NCBI GenBank assembly: GCA_030386875.1
Contig: CM059567.1
Location: 80,965,130 to 81,029,129, forward strand
DNA: 64,000 nt
Direction: 5' to 3'
DNA from: Morinoia aosen
Taxonomy: Eukaryota > Arthropoda > Malacostraca > Amphipoda > Talitridae
This document shows positions 22,895 to 35,230 of the stretch, in pieces (within the stretch, counting starts at the first letter, position 1; the number at the start of each line of letters is the position of its first letter). The notes beneath the pieces were generated by a model. It was not told where the DNA came from, ran no database searches, and was given only the letters and a program-made list of their open reading frames with translations. Position numbers and translations under genes: made by a program.

Positions 22895-24410
22895 ATGACT
22901 GACCACGCTGATATACTAGAAGAAATCGACCCGGATCTCAATCATTTGAACAGGTTATATCCAAACCTAAACGACTCGTACGACTGTAGCTATAATAATA
23001 TATCAAAATTCAACGAAACTATACGAATAACTCGCCATGACTTTGTACTCGTTTGTTGGAACTGTAGGTCACTCTATCCAAAATTGGAAGAGATACAATG
23101 CACTATTACTGAACTTGAATATAACCTAGACGTGATTAGCTTCACCGAAAGCTGGCTAGATGACTCGACCAAAGACATGATTCGATTCGAAAATTATCAT
23201 AGTTACCATTCGCTACGAAAAAAACAGCGAGGTGGAGGCATCAGCACATATATATCTAACCACATAGACTCGAGAATCATAGCAAATGCATCAATGAATC
23301 AGGATCATATAGAATCACTCTTCGTAGAACTATCTAGAGATGGTAAACGCATTGTGTTTGGAACGGTGTATAGGCCTCCTACAGCCTGTCCTATATCCTT
23401 CCTAAATGAGCTAAATCGTATCATTGCTCAGTTCAACAGGCCTTTATACAATGACATAATAATATGCGGTGACTTCAATTATGATCTACTGAAACATGAA
23501 AGCTATGAAATAATCTCTATTTTCCTAACAGCCTTTCAGTCTCAATCTCAAAGCCAACACGAATAACCTCTGAGTCTGCTTCGCTGCTTGACAATATCTT
23601 TATGACAGTCCCAAGTGATTTTCTTTCTGGAATCATTACTTCTGACTTATCAGATCATTTTCCAGCTTTTCTTGTTGAGAAAAATGTCTATATTGCTTGC
23701 ACCAAGCCGCGGGCTGAAACTTACTCATATCGTAAAGTAAGCGAATCAAATTTAGAGGAAATGCGCACCGTTCTAGAAGAATCAATACCAACATTGCATA
23801 TCTCTCAACACAATAATGCAACGAGCATTGATGAAGCCGTAGTAAAGTTGACTGAAACTATAATGGTCGCATACAACCAGTGTTGCCCAATAGTAACTCG
23901 TACAGTTACCCCAAAAAATAAACAAAAGCCCTGGGTTACCAGAGATATCGTGATAAATATAAAAAAAGGTCAAGCGTACCTAACCCTCCTTTACGAAGGG
24001 CGAATATCTCTAGAAACATATAACCGATTCAGAAACTATGCGACAAATCAGATAAGGACATCAAAAAGAGCTACTTTACGCTCAAGTTTACTCAATTAAA
24101 AGCAGATGTTAAAAAGACTTGGCACCTCCTTAACTCTTCCTGTAAACCGAATAACGCCGATAAAAAGAAAATTGAACATGTTGTTCAAGATAATGTAGCA
24201 TACGATGGGAAGAAAGAAATTGCTAATCTCCGTAACAATTTCTTCGTAAAGGTTGGGAAAACTATAGCTGATAGTATTCCAGGTGAACCTACTGATCACC
24301 TGGAATACATAAAAAACAAACAAACATCGGCATCTTTGGGATGCTTTATTTCCAATCAAGCCTGATACAAACGATCTTAAGCATTGGTTTTTCAAATGTC
24401 TTATAACTAA
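22895..24410 (+). pseudogene. ORF2 N-terminal half: APE endonuclease and linker
   Basis: 22895-23566 starts MTDHADILEE and shows VLVCWNCRSLYPKLEEIQ, VISFTESWLDD (catalytic Glu), RGGGISTYI, GTVYRPPTA and IIICGDFNYDLL. After a frameshift near 23545, 23602-24099 continues with the end of the endonuclease (LSDHFPAFL) and the basic linker PWVTRDIVINIKKGQ. Another shift near 24095 leads to TWHLLNSSCKPN up to the SINE insertion. The family resemblance is to L2/CR1-like elements. Confidence 0.8.
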
Positions 24411-24412
24411 CA

Positions 24413-24604
24413 CTATATATAGGACACCATGACGGTTCCCCCGTAAAGCCGGTACCCATTTCCGACACCGGGGCCGAGTGGGGTATTGTGCTTGAGCTTT
24501 CCCTTATACCCAACGGGGAAAATCTCCGCGCCAGCGCCGGGGTACGAACCCGCGACTTCCAACATACAAGTCCGATCCCTTAACCGCTGTGCCACCGCGA
24601 GCAC
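24413..24604 (-). mobile_element. tRNA-derived SINE (full head)
   Basis: Read on the minus strand it begins GCTCGCGGTGGCACAGCGG, with an A-box-like TGGCACAGCGG (about 24602-24580). A B box GGGTTCGTACCCC follows 40 nt later (about 24550-24537), giving a 70-nt tRNA-like head. The body contains GGCGCTGGCGC and CCCCGTTGGG, then GGAAATGGGTACCGGC, ending near GTCATGGTGTCC. It interrupts ORF2 of the plus-strand retrotransposon. A diverged copy of the body lies at 46198-46320. Confidence 0.85.
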
Positions 24605-25544
24605 ATGGATCATATTCGAGAACACAACTCCTTTTTCTTTACGTCTACCAACTCCTCCGATGTAATTGCGTGCATAAACAACATGAAAAATAAATCGAGT
24701 GGGTATCAAACTTTTCCGACAAAAGTACTTAAAATAATTGCTGATATTGTAGCCCCACTGATAGCCAATCTTATTAACCAGTCTCTCTTACTGGGCACTT
24801 TCCCGAACTCCCTCAAAGTTGCTAGAGTAACCCCAATCTTCAAAAATGGTGAAAAAAACCTGTGCAAACAATTATCAACCTATCTCCGTGCTTCCAATTA
24901 TAAGCAAAGTATTCGAAAAAATTGTGTATAAAAAGTGTACTCATATTTTGAACAAAAATCATTTCTTTACGATAAACAATACGGCTTTCGCTCAAAAAAA
25001 ATCAACAACACCGGCTATATTAAATCATTTACAATTCCTTTATTCTAATATAGATGAAGGGAAGCCTGTCTTCTCTGTATTTCTTGACTTTCGAAAAGCA
25101 TTCGACTGTGTGGACCATAAAATATTACTCTCGAAACTACACTGTTATGGCATTCGAGGGGTTGCCTATGATTGGTTCAGATCACACCTAACAAATCGGA
25201 AACAATACGCTGTCATTGACGACGCAAAATCGGACCCACAGACAATTAGTCATGGAGTTCCACAAGGATCTGTTCTTGGGCCTCTCCTATTTCTGATTTT
25301 TATCAATGATATTATTAAATCTACATCATTCTTCAAATTCATACTTTTTGCCGATGACAGTACGCTTTCTACGGTCCTTCCGAACCAAAATCCCGCTATG
25401 TTTGCGGAAAATATAAATAATGAACTTCATAAGGTCTCATTGTGGCTTAAAGCTAATAAAATACGCCTTAATAACGATAAAACGAAATATATTAGATTTT
25501 CATACAAGAAAAATTTATCACTACCAAGCATTAAAATTGGCTAA
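24605..25544 (+). pseudogene. Reverse transcriptase domain of the L2/CR1-like element
   Basis: 24605-24840 has NMKNKSSGYQTFPTKVLK and NSLKVARVTPIFKNGEKN. A frameshift near 24850 moves to 24846-25544: NNYQPISVLPIISKVFEKI, AQKKSTTPAILNHL, VFLDFRKAFDCVDHKILLSKL, ISHGVPQGSVLGPLLFLIFINDI, then the catalytic FADD (ILFADDSTLS) and WLKANKIRLNNDKTKYI. It ends at an in-frame TAA (25542-25544) where the ORF should continue, so one nonsense mutation separates it from the C-terminal part. Confidence 0.88.
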
Positions 25545-26174
25545 GGTGAAATCGAAGAAACCAACTCATGTAAGTTTCTGGGCCTCATAATAGATAAACA
25601 TCTGACCTTCAAAGAGCACATCGCTTATATTAGCACTAAATTATCAAAATCCATCGGAATCCTAAATAAAGTTAAAAATTTCCTGCCTGAAGCAGCTTTA
25701 CAAATACTCTACCAAAAACTCATTTATCCATACTTGCAATACGGAATAGAAGCATGGCACGGAACTGATAAAAATAAAACCAACCAAATTTTCACTCAGC
25801 AAAAAAGGGCTATCAGAGCGGTAAAGAACCAAGAATATAATGCTCACACAAATGATTCATTCAAAAATTTACAACTACTTAAACTTTCGGATCTCTATAA
25901 TGTCTCTATTTGTAAGTTCATTTACAAAACAGTAACAAATAATGGCGACAATAGCCAAAAACAATTATTAACTGCGCAAACTGGTCATCACGACCATTTA
26001 ACTCGAAATAAAAGTAAATTCATGCTTCCTTACTATTCAAAGGCCCTGTCGCAACAAAGTATCCTCTTCGTTGGAACTAGAACTTGGAACTCAATACCTG
26101 CGGAGGTCCGGGAAAGTAATTCTTACAAGGTATTCAAAAGACATCTTGAGTCTCATTTCCTATCAGAATACTAG
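25545..26174 (+). pseudogene. ORF2 C-terminal part of the L2/CR1-like element
   Basis: Continues in the same frame after the TAA: CKFLGLIIDKHLTFKEHIAYI, LPEAALQILYQKLIYPYLQYGIEAWHG, QKRAIRAVKNQEYNAHT, YNVSICKFIYKTV, LSQQSILFVGTRTWNSIPAEVRE. It ends at a natural stop after SHFLSEY. This is the standard post-RT tail of CR1/L2-type proteins (FLGL..D..L, YGI..W, RAIR, G...WN.iP). Confidence 0.85.
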
Positions 26175-26273
26175 TCGTTTAATATCACCTAGTCACATCT
26201 TGCCTCCTACATGTCTGGTCCTAATAATGTAACTTGCCAAGGGTAAGATAACCGATTTTCAGGCTGCTCTTAA

Positions 26274-27610
26274 GGGAACCATGTCGGTTTTGGTTTCTAA
26301 AATTAAAAAATTAATAAAAAATACTTCTAGGGTGCAATAAGCTGGGAGGTATTCACAACATGTTTAGAACATTCCAATGAATGAATGTTCAGAGCCCAAA
26401 AATTTTTAAATTTGCCCATACCACCCTGCCCCCCCCCCCCCCTGAAAAAGAAATTCCTAAAAACTAGCATATCTCAGCCAATACTGTTCGTATAGACGAT
26501 TAATTTTTTTTGTTCGATTCACAATGAACTGGCACAAAAGCCAGCCAGCTTTACAAAAGCTAGCAGCCAGTTTTTCGCTATCGCTTCGAAAAAAATTCAC
26601 AATTTTTTTTTAATTTGTGATCACTAAATATGTTGAATTTTAGTTATTACTTTGAATGGCAGATTACTTAGATTAGCCGTTAGTTTTAGCCTCCCTACCC
26701 AGCAACAAATGCGATCCAAAGAGAGGAAGGAGGAAGGCACCATTTAGTATGGAGTTAAGGAAACGCGGAATCTCCGCAGAAAGGCATAGAAACAGTAAGT
26801 TGTGTAAGAAGATCATGAAACAAGACCAAAGTTGTAGAGGAAAGTAGTAGGTGTTGAAGAACAGGACAGCAGTGAACCGAAAAAAGGTGGTCCTTAACAT
26901 AACAAAAACATTTTATTTCACCAAAAAAAAGGCCTACCTAACTCTCAGCTCGGGCCCTCACATTGTCCCACTTTGAATGGCAATAAAATATTTTCTAATT
27001 TATTGATCAGAAAACAACTTCACAGGTTTATAGTGCTTACCTTGATCTTTACATTGCAAAAAAGATCTCCCCCATAAATAAAAAACTGTTGGAGATATAA
27101 AATTAAAATTGGAGCCCTTTTTCCCTAAATGAGTTTCTCTTGGCTACGCGGCTTCATTTCTCCTATAGTTTTTCATTTATGAAGATCTTTTCATCATTGT
27201 AAAGATCAAGGTGAAGACTATCAATTAGACAAGTTTTGTTTATTAGTTGGTTGGGAAAGTTTTTACAGCCATTTGAAGGAAAAAAACACCGACAAAAACA
27301 ATTTTTGGCTGCAAAATTTGTAAAAAAATTTTTCGAAGCGCTATCGAAAAACTGGCTGCTAGCTTTTGTAGACCAGTTCATTGTGAATCGAAAAAAAAAA
27401 GACTAATCGTCTACGAACAGTATTGGCTAAGATATGTTAATTTTTATGAATTTCTTTTTCAAGGGGGGTATAAGCAAATTTAAAAATTTTAGGCTCTGAA
27501 AATTTATTCGAATGTTCTAAACATGTTGTGGATACCTCCCAGCTTATTCCGCACTAGAAGTATTTTTTATTAATTTTTTAATTTTAGAAGCCAAAACCGA
27601 CATGGTTTCC
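26274..27610. mobile_element. TTAA-flanked foldback element, piggyBac-like non-autonomous
   Basis: Flanked on both sides by TTAA (26270-26273 and 27611-27614), the piggyBac target site. The ends are inverted: GGGAACCATGTCGGTTTTGG on the left, CCAAAACCGACATGGTTTCC on the right. The inversion continues for about 330 bp inward on each side and, after discounting an insert at 26662-26969, almost to a centre near 27115. No transposase ORF. It lies in the 3' UTR of the plus-strand retrotransposon. A C(14) run at about 26430 is present in the left arm only. Confidence 0.85.
26662..26969. mobile_element. 308 bp insertion with 13 bp target-site duplication
   Basis: ACTTTGAATGGCA occurs at 26649-26661 and again at 26970-26982, immediately flanking this block. 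The block is absent from the matching right arm of the foldback element. A 13 bp duplication suggests LINE-machinery insertion (SINE or retrocopy), but the insert shows no A/B boxes I can see and no clean poly-A tail. Confidence 0.7.
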
Positions 27611-27896
27611 TTAAGTCGTTTTATTGGATATATTGTTAAATATAGCCGATTTGACCTATACTGTAAAATACAGCATCAAATATTGCATTAATTATCTCTT
27701 AAATCAGTCTCAGGTGAAACTAGGTTAAGTAGATTAGGTTAAACATTATTGTACAAGTTAGAATAACGTGATGGTAGGATGCCCTAGAAGTCTTTGAACT
27801 TGTTCGGGCCCACAGGTAGCTATACTCTATTTTGACCATTGTACTAGACTTAAGAAACATTCTACCTCTGTATTTCCTGTGGTAAATAAATTTTTT

Positions 27897-29178
27897 AACA
27901 TCTCATCACCTTACTCTTATTCACATTTACCCTCAATTTCCGCCTTTCGCACACTCTACCAAACTTTGCAACCAGTCTCCTCAGTTTTTCATCTGAATCA
28001 GCCACAAGCGCTGCATCATCTACAAACAACAGCTGACACACTTCCCAGTACATACCATTTTGTCCCACCAACCGCGCACCTTTACCCAACACTCTGGCAT
28101 TCACTTCTCTCACCACACCATCCGTAAACAAATTAAACAACCACGGCGACATCACACATCCCTGTCTCACACCTGTCAAAACTGGGAACCATTCACTCAC
28201 TTCATTCCCTACTCTCACACATGCTCTGCTATCAATGTAGAAACGCTTGATCGCATTCAACAGTCTCCCACCCACTCCATACAAGCTTACCACTTCCCAT
28301 AGAGCCTCACGATCCACTCTGTCATACGCCTTCTCTAGATCCATAAATGCCCAATATACATCTTTTCCCTACAATAAGTATTTTTCATTCACCTGCCTCA
28401 CAGCAAACATTTGATCCACACAACCTCTACCACACCTAAAACCATACTGTTCTTTAGCAAGCACACGATCCGTCAACACTCTCACTCTTCCAATTAAAAC
28501 TCTTCCATACAGCTTCCCAACGACACTCAGTAGACTTATACCCCTGGAATTACTGCACTCATACCTGTCACCTTTCCCCTTGTACAACGGAACTACACAC
28601 GCGCTACTCCAATCAACCGGCACTTTACTAGCCTCGAAACATACACTTAATAAACGTACCAACCATTCTACAACCACATTTCCTCCTTTCTTTAGACATT
28701 CAACCGTGCAGCCATCCATACCTGGGGCTTTCCCATTTTTCATTTCATCCAACGCACCTTTCACCTCTGCACTTCTTATTAGACTTCTATTCACTTCACC
28801 AAACACAGGCATTCTAACATCGCTTCCAACAGCTACTACTCTCGCAACCCTATCATCCCTCACGTTCAGCAGTTCCTCAAAATACTCTGCCCATCTCTTT
28901 CTCACCTCACAACTCTCCACTAGCAGCCTACCATTTGCATCCTTCACTCTTGCCTCATTCTCCACCTGACCTTTCCTAATTCTCTTCACTTCCTTCCAGA
29001 AAACCTTCTTTCTCTCCATGAAATCACCTCCAATCTTCCTCCCCCATTCCTCATCCGCCGCCCTCTTTGCTCTCCATACCATTCTTTGTACCTCTTTCTT
29101 CCTCTCCTTATACTCTTCGAAATTTTGCTGGTTGCCTCGTTGCAACCACCTTTCGAACGCCCACCGCTTTCTTCTCAC
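27897..29178 (-). pseudogene. Reverse transcriptase domain of the RTE-like element
   Basis: Linker with many basic residues (KERKKEVQRMVWRAKRAADEEWG), then EVKGALDEMKNGKAPGMDGCTVE, CVVPLYKGKGDRYECSNSRGISLLSVVGK, EQYGFRCGRGCVDQMFAVRQ. A stop at about 28369 is followed by FMDLEKAYDRVDREALW, TGVRQGCVMSPWLFNLFTDG and the active site LLFVDDAALVADS (FVDD instead of the common YADD). It is cut after NVNKSKVMRC. Confidence 0.9.
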
Positions 29179-29202
29179 AGCCGCTCCTACTTCTCCGTTA
29201 TA

Positions 29203-30200
29203 CTATTCACTCCCCTTTCTAATCACCCCTCTAACTTTCCTTACCCCACGCACTTCCCTTGCACATTTCTCCACTGCATCTTTAAACAACTTCCATTCCC
29301 CTTCCACTCCACCCACCTCACTTTTCTTCACCCTCCCATACTCTACGTTCATCCTCTCCTGATACTCACACTCACGCTCAGAATCATGCAACTTGCTTAC
29401 ATTTAACACCTCCCTTCCACTCCTCCGTTTTACACCTCCCCACATTCCACTTACTCTCAACTTTCCTTCCACCAGGTAATGATCCGAAATCCCAGTCATC
29501 TCACCACGGAACACATGCAAATCGAGCAAACGACCCATCACTCCCCTGCTAACCAAAATATAATCCATCAATGCTCTCTTCTCTATCACACCTCCATTCG
29601 TCCTCACATATGTATACTTGTTGAGACTTTTTCTCTGAAACAAACTATTCCCAATCCCTAACTCACTTTCCACACATAACCTCACCAAGAATTCACCACT
29701 CTCATTCACCCCAGCTACTCCATACTTACCAACAACACCATCCATCACCTTATCACCCACTCTTGCATTCAGGTCCCCCATCACCACAACTCTACAGCCA
29801 CTCCACACTCTTGCAACACACTCGGACAATTTCTCCCAAAACTTCTCTCTCTCTTCCCCACTCCTCTCCGATCCCGGTCAGTACACGCTCACAAACACCC
29901 ATGACTCTTCCCCCCATTTCACTCGCACCCACATTATTCTTGATCCCACCTCACCCCATTCAACTACTTTCTCTCTGATTCTTACACTCAATAATATAGC
30001 CACACCCTCTCTTGCATGTCCCCCACGCACTCCAGATACTCTCCCCCCCCCCTACACACACTCCCAAACATCAACTCACCACTACCCTTCAACTTCGTCT
30101 CACTCAGGGCCAACACATCCATCTTCCGGTTTATCATCATTCTTACGATCTCCTCCTTCTTACACTCAGTTGCTCTACTTCCACACCCTCTTACATTCAT
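29203..30200 (-). pseudogene. Endonuclease domain of the RTE-like element
   Basis: Starts MNVRGCGSRATECKKEEIVRMM ... DVLALSETKLKG (catalytic Glu). After a broken stretch at about 29830-29990 comes VVVMGDLNARVGD, then GEFLVRLCVESELGIGNSLF, TYVRTNGGVIEKRALMDYIL and GISDHYLVEGKL (SDH motif). These are the APE blocks in order. The frame stops at 29203 (RGVIRKGSE then TAG) and continues after the stop as YNGEVGAAVRRKRW. Confidence 0.85.
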
Positions 30201-30395
30201 AGATCTTAGTATTAGGGTTTGAGTGGTCTTTCGACCCCTCTCACCCCCTTCATTGGCCTGCTGCCTCTCGGGAAAATCATTACAGAGAAGGGGATCCCCA
30301 GTTCCCTCGCTCCGTCCACTTCAGTCGCCTCTTACGACATGCAGCTGACTACGGTGGTAGAATTCTAACCCCCCCACAGGGGGAACATGTCACTA

Positions 30396-30925
30396 ATACA
30401 TTCTAATACCCATGTCACTAGTCGAAAAGAAATGATTGAGAGCAATGTACTCCTAATGTTGCTTAATATACATTTTATGATACATGTAATAATAATTATA
30501 TGAGATAACACAATTTCATGGACGATGCATTTTCATTGTGGGTTGAGAACACCTTTGACAGTTTGCATACACATGATATAAGACTTCGAAATTCTTGACG
30601 CCAGGAAATAATATATGAATCGCTTGTTTCGGCAGATGTTCAAAAATGTCATTTCAAGGAAGCACGAAAGAAAAATAAATATACATATATATATAAGCAT
30701 GAGGACCACGAAAATTACAAGTTTTGTATTTCTAATTAAATAATTTTAACATAACGGTCATTAGTTGATAAGCATTTTATTTAAATATAAATGGATGATC
30801 ACTCAACAAATGTATAGTTTTTTACGTGAATGCTTTACAATAGTAAAGAGATGACGAGTTAGGTAATGTTACAAGTTGAGAGTGAACAGAAAAAAACATT
30901 ATCTCTATTTAAAAGTATTGAAAAT
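30396..30925. other. No gene recognised
   Basis: AT-rich. CATGTCACTA occurs at 30388 and 30411 next to the retrotransposon 5' end. No other structure seen. Confidence 0.4.
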
Positions 30926-31125
30926 ATAGGTACGCCTCGGATGATTTATCTATTTGTACACCTCGGATAGTTTGTCTATTAGTATACCTCGTATGGTTTG
31001 TCTATTAGTACACCTCGTATAATTTGTTTATTAGAACACCTCGTATGGTTTGTCTATAAGTAGACCACGAATAGTTTGTCTATATATATTAGAACTCCTC
31101 GTATATGGTACGTTTGTCTAAGGAC
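30925..31125 (+). repeat. Degenerate minisatellite, about 7 copies of a 30-32 bp unit
   Basis: The unit is close to GTACACCTCGTATGGTTTGTCTATTA. Later copies are more diverged and the last carries a TATA expansion. A single related unit (CACACCACGTATGGTTTGTCTATAG) lies at 20257-20282. Confidence 0.8.
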
Positions 31126-34100
31126 GTCTTATATTGAGAAATTGTTAAAAGCCAAAATGTTGTCATGTATCCCATCGGTCAACTTTATTGGAAATAAACG
31201 GTTTTTCATTTTTCTTTTTTCTTTCTTTCTTTCTTGACTTTTTACAGGCATTGAGATGCGTCCGGAGGGGAAGAACTGATGCCTGCTTCTATTCCATTAG
31301 GTTGTCACAGTGCATATTATTTCAAATTATGGAATAAGTTTGGAGTGTTTTTTATTATATCAAGATGACTCCGAAAACAGCTGTTGGCTTCTTCCCTTCG
31401 CCTCTTTGAGTGGTTGGATCGGTTATTTGCAGGATATCAAGGTCTAAAAAGAACAGTTCATGATGCTGACTATCAGACAATTTCCCAAAAATTGACCAAT
31501 ATGCTCAAGCCCTCCATGAAAGTGAATGAAACGCTCATTACCGCCACCAATTCATTACTGATTTTTCTTTTACTCATTGCTTGACTGATTTGTCGCAGTA
31601 AAATGGCCTTACGCTAATATTGAAGGGTTGATTTCAAACAAAGTCACGATTACTACCACCAGAAACACACGGCCTCGAATTTTGATTAATAATTTAATTG
31701 ACTTTGCGTATACGAAATGGAAGTGGCCTGCGTTTCAAAGGCTCGTGTTTCCACTGAGTAATTCCTTGCAAGTGAGAGGATAAAAGAAAGGAAACTGGAA
31801 TATCTTTCTAGTGTTTCCTGGGGTAGGCAAATAATGGACGGACTTAAGCACGCGCTGACAAGGACTTTCACGACCGAAATCAGCTTGATAATCACACTGC
31901 CGCTATGACCGCAAAATACCACGTCCTCTATGATCGCTCACATTGACAACACAAACCGGACGACTGTGTACTTACAGTCAAGCACAAACCATGACATAGA
32001 ACCCGGAAGAGTGTCTCTGCCCACACTCAAAGATGACTCAAGACTTGGAACTCAGGATATTTGAACAAGTCGATTCTCACAAGGGACAACCACGCAAAAT
32101 AATCAGAGTACCGCTCGACACTGGACTTATTGAAAATTACCAAACAATCTCGCCCTGGATTCACCGCCCCACGCCAACTCCCCTGGCCGCTGTCCTTCGC
32201 GTCCTACCTCTAAGGGATCTGACCGCTCTACTTCGCTACCCGACTCTAAGTGAAGTCTCAAATCATGTCTTAATGCACTCATGGATTGCGTTCCCGCTAG
32301 GGGAGGGTTTTTTAGGAGAAAAGGAGGGGAGGTATGTTTGCGGGTGGTCGGGCTTTCGCCCGACCAGGGTTGAACTGACCAGATCGATAAATTCTGAGAG
32401 CCTGTTTTCTCCCATGCTTTCCTTGACCGGCACCCATATAGCCCGAATTTGCCATAGTTAGCGCGGTTAGTTTTCATTAACGTCTTCGTAAAATCTAATA
32501 TCCAAGACTAAAGATTATAGCAAAGCTTAATACGTTTAACGACATCCTCATACTTAATGCGGTGAGTTTTTTTAAAACGTCTTCGGAAAATTTTAACTCG
32601 ACTAATGATCATAGCCGCGTTAATACTTTTACGACATAGTCATAAATAGAGGTGATCTCTGGCTCTTACACACAACGCACTGTAATTCTAAATCGAATGA
32701 AATTCATTTCATTCAAATGTTTCAAAAGGCGCTCTTTCATTTTGGAACCCTGTTACGGCACCTCTATGGTCCCACCTTATAGGCGTATGGAGAGTTTGGT
32801 ATTCAAGAGAGGGTTTGAACCTTCCTTAGGTAGATGAATAGAATTCGAAAAATAAGAGACGGATACTCAGAAAAGTGAAAAATATAAGATAGCGTGAAAT
32901 TCCTGCACTGAATTTGCTTTATCAACATGTGATAATAATGACTAACTGAAAGATTCAATTAATTCATTTAAAGTAAATACTTGCGTTAAAACAGTTGGCA
33001 TCATTGTGAATGAGCACTCTCAACACAGTATGAATAAATAATTAATATGAGACCCTAGAAACAATCAAACGATGCCAACATGGGTACATCACCATTTGGA
33101 AATTGGAAATACACTATTTAGCTCCTCGCATTATTGCGTAAACACCAGGCACACTCTATGAAGGAAGAGCTACCATCTCCAATGCATGCCTCCCCCCCGT
33201 ATTTATTTCAATACAATAATTGAGCACTAACGGCCCGCACTTTCTTGTGAGACCTCGTAAATGACACCCATTTTTTCCTATCTGTTTAGGCACTGGGCGG
33301 TGATTTCTCTCGAGTCACTACTTTGAACTTATCTTGAAAGACAGATCATGAGTTTTTCACTGACACTTTACCAACGGGCTTAGCTCGCCCTGTCGCCGCA
33401 CAGTATATGGACCCCCGAGTCCATTTGTCAGTCATATTGGAGTATCTGCGCCACCTTACGACGGTGTGCTGTCAAGCATTTCTCGACATCGGAATGCTTG
33501 ATGAAAGCCTGGTTAATGGCGTTGAATCCGCTTTTCTTTTTTCTTTCTTCCTTCTATTATTCTGTTTTCCTACCTCTGCGAACAAGGCACAAATATAATC
33601 GAGAAATCATTCTACCTGATTTCCTTATCCATACAATTTACACTCGTTAATTTTAAAATTAAGAATGTATGAGAGAGAAATTACAGTTATTCTTCCCAAA
33701 CATGGACATCTTAAACTAGTAGTTCATTGTTTATTCCCGTCGTTACTGATAAATTTACCTTTTTTGAAATGTTTCGTTCTAATTTATTAGTATTGAACTG
33801 TTTCGAATGAATTAGTGAGTAAGCAAATCTGAAATGATTATAGAAGGTTACAAATAGAGATTGACGCCTTCCAGTGTTGATATTCATTGCGCTGTGGTGT
33901 CATTTCTTGGATGCTGGTAACAAGCATGGCTGAACCCCTCTTCTTTTGTTCATCTTCAAATCAAAAGTTATTGCCTTCAATGTCAATGAGCCAATAAAGT
34001 CATCAGAAGTTATTGTCTTCTAAAGTACCTTCTTATTTTGTTCATGTTTCAATTAAAAGTTATTGTATTCTGAAATAAATTTAATATTGTTTATCTTCCA

Positions 34101-35230
34101 CCCGCATTCAATTGGCGCTGAAATCACACATGCCGATCACTCTGGACAACGTTGCGCCTCACGTCTTGTACGCGTTCTAACTTTCAAAAGGCCTCCTGTT
34201 GTTAAGCCAGTCACTTGTTCTAGATCCTTCTCGAAAGGAAAGACCGACATTCACTCTTGTGCTTCGACTAACACTCGAGAAATCCTCAACATTCCATCCC
34301 GTAAACATCTTGATTTTACAAGCAAATCTATTAATCTTATCCCTTAGCACCGTGTACCCCTCAAACTAAAAAAGTAAAGTAAAACGCAGGCACTTCCGAT
34401 GTCAATTTACGGAAGCTTACACATGCTTTACCCCTCAGCTACTCCAACATCCACCTCTCTACTCCATACGCAATTTTCATCCCTTCTCCCTTCACGCGGC
34501 GTAATACACAATATTTGGATTCTTTCTGACAGATGCTGTTTTTCGTCGCTGTTGCAAGAGTTTCACTACAGGTAATCCTGCATGACTTTTGTCAAGGCAG
34601 TTAAAGGGCAACATCCTCTCTTCAGCCTTAAGTCCATGGCCAGGGCCTTAACACGTAGACCACGGGGGATTAAACTGAAGTTCAATATGTTGAACTCAAA
34701 TGTAAAGTCAATTGTAGTGCGCAAGTTTGAAGATAACAAACATTAACTGGGTCGTGATCTCATTTTTATTTTGATTAATTATTTTTGAAGATTGAGTTTG
34801 TGACTTCTGGTCAGTCAGTAGTGTTTTGAAAATCTCCTCCTTGACCACCGGCGGCTCACGTCACTGTCTAAGTGGTAATAGTATCACAAGTCTTAGAAAG
34901 GCACCAGTGCTACTCGAATTCCCTTGGCCAGTCCATCGTTCAAACCTTATCAGCATGTCTCTTAATTAAGTTTTCGCTAGAATTCTGGAGTTGTGAGGAA
35001 AATTTTGAACTTTTGTCATTTTAGTGCTCCGCTTTTGCTGCTTCTTATACTGTCTTATTTCCTGGTGTACCAGCATATAGGCTTTAACCCAATGGAATAT
35101 CAGTTTTGTATTGTTACCGTGGTACAGAAGTAATGCTCTCTTTTTCGAGCTCAGACGAAAGGTTTTTGGTGACAAAAGTAGAAATTGTAATCATCCAATC
35201 AGTCTTTTAATACTCACGATTGCACGTTCC
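31126..35230. other. Unassigned 4.1 kb
   Basis: No recognised protein domain. Short ORFs such as 31384-31584 (+) and 32033-32461 (+) lack family motifs and flanking splice signals that I could trust. A strong hairpin lies at 32345-32366. A TTTGAACC B-box-like stretch near 32810 is not backed by an A box. May include old repeats too diverged to name. Confidence 0.4.
32345..32366. other. Perfect 9 bp stem, 4 nt loop hairpin
   Basis: TGGTCGGGC-TTTC-GCCCGACCA. A short GC stem in AT-rich surroundings; not in a recognised element. Confidence 0.6.

Larger units (their letters stand above)
21367..27896 (+). mobile_element. L2/CR1-like non-LTR retrotransposon inserted into the RTE-like element
   Basis: A plus-strand element that interrupts the minus-strand RTE-like ORF2. 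The junctions share AACA (left ...TTGAACA, right ...TTTTTTAACATCTC), a short target-site duplication. The 3' end is GTAAATAAATTTTTT. It carries an ORF1 remnant, a 270 bp tandem duplication in the inter-ORF region, endonuclease, RT and C-terminal parts, and a 3' UTR split by a foldback DNA element. It is 5' truncated: the ORF1 frame is open from the first base with no start. All ORFs are broken. Confidence 0.85.
27897..30395 (-). mobile_element. RTE-like non-LTR retrotransposon, 5' part
   Basis: The minus-strand element begins near 30390 with a 5' UTR (CCCTGTGGGGGGGTTAGAAT, then GTCGTAAGAGGCGACTGAAG), followed by the endonuclease, linker and RT. It is cut at 27897 by the plus-strand element; the rest is at 20410-21366. 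The intact element would be about 3.45 kb. Several in-frame stops (for example near 29202 and 28368) make it inactive. Confidence 0.85.

Noticed and set aside
28580-30222. Several plus-strand ORFs of 60-130 codons
   Set aside because: Antisense shadows of the RTE-like endonuclease and RT.
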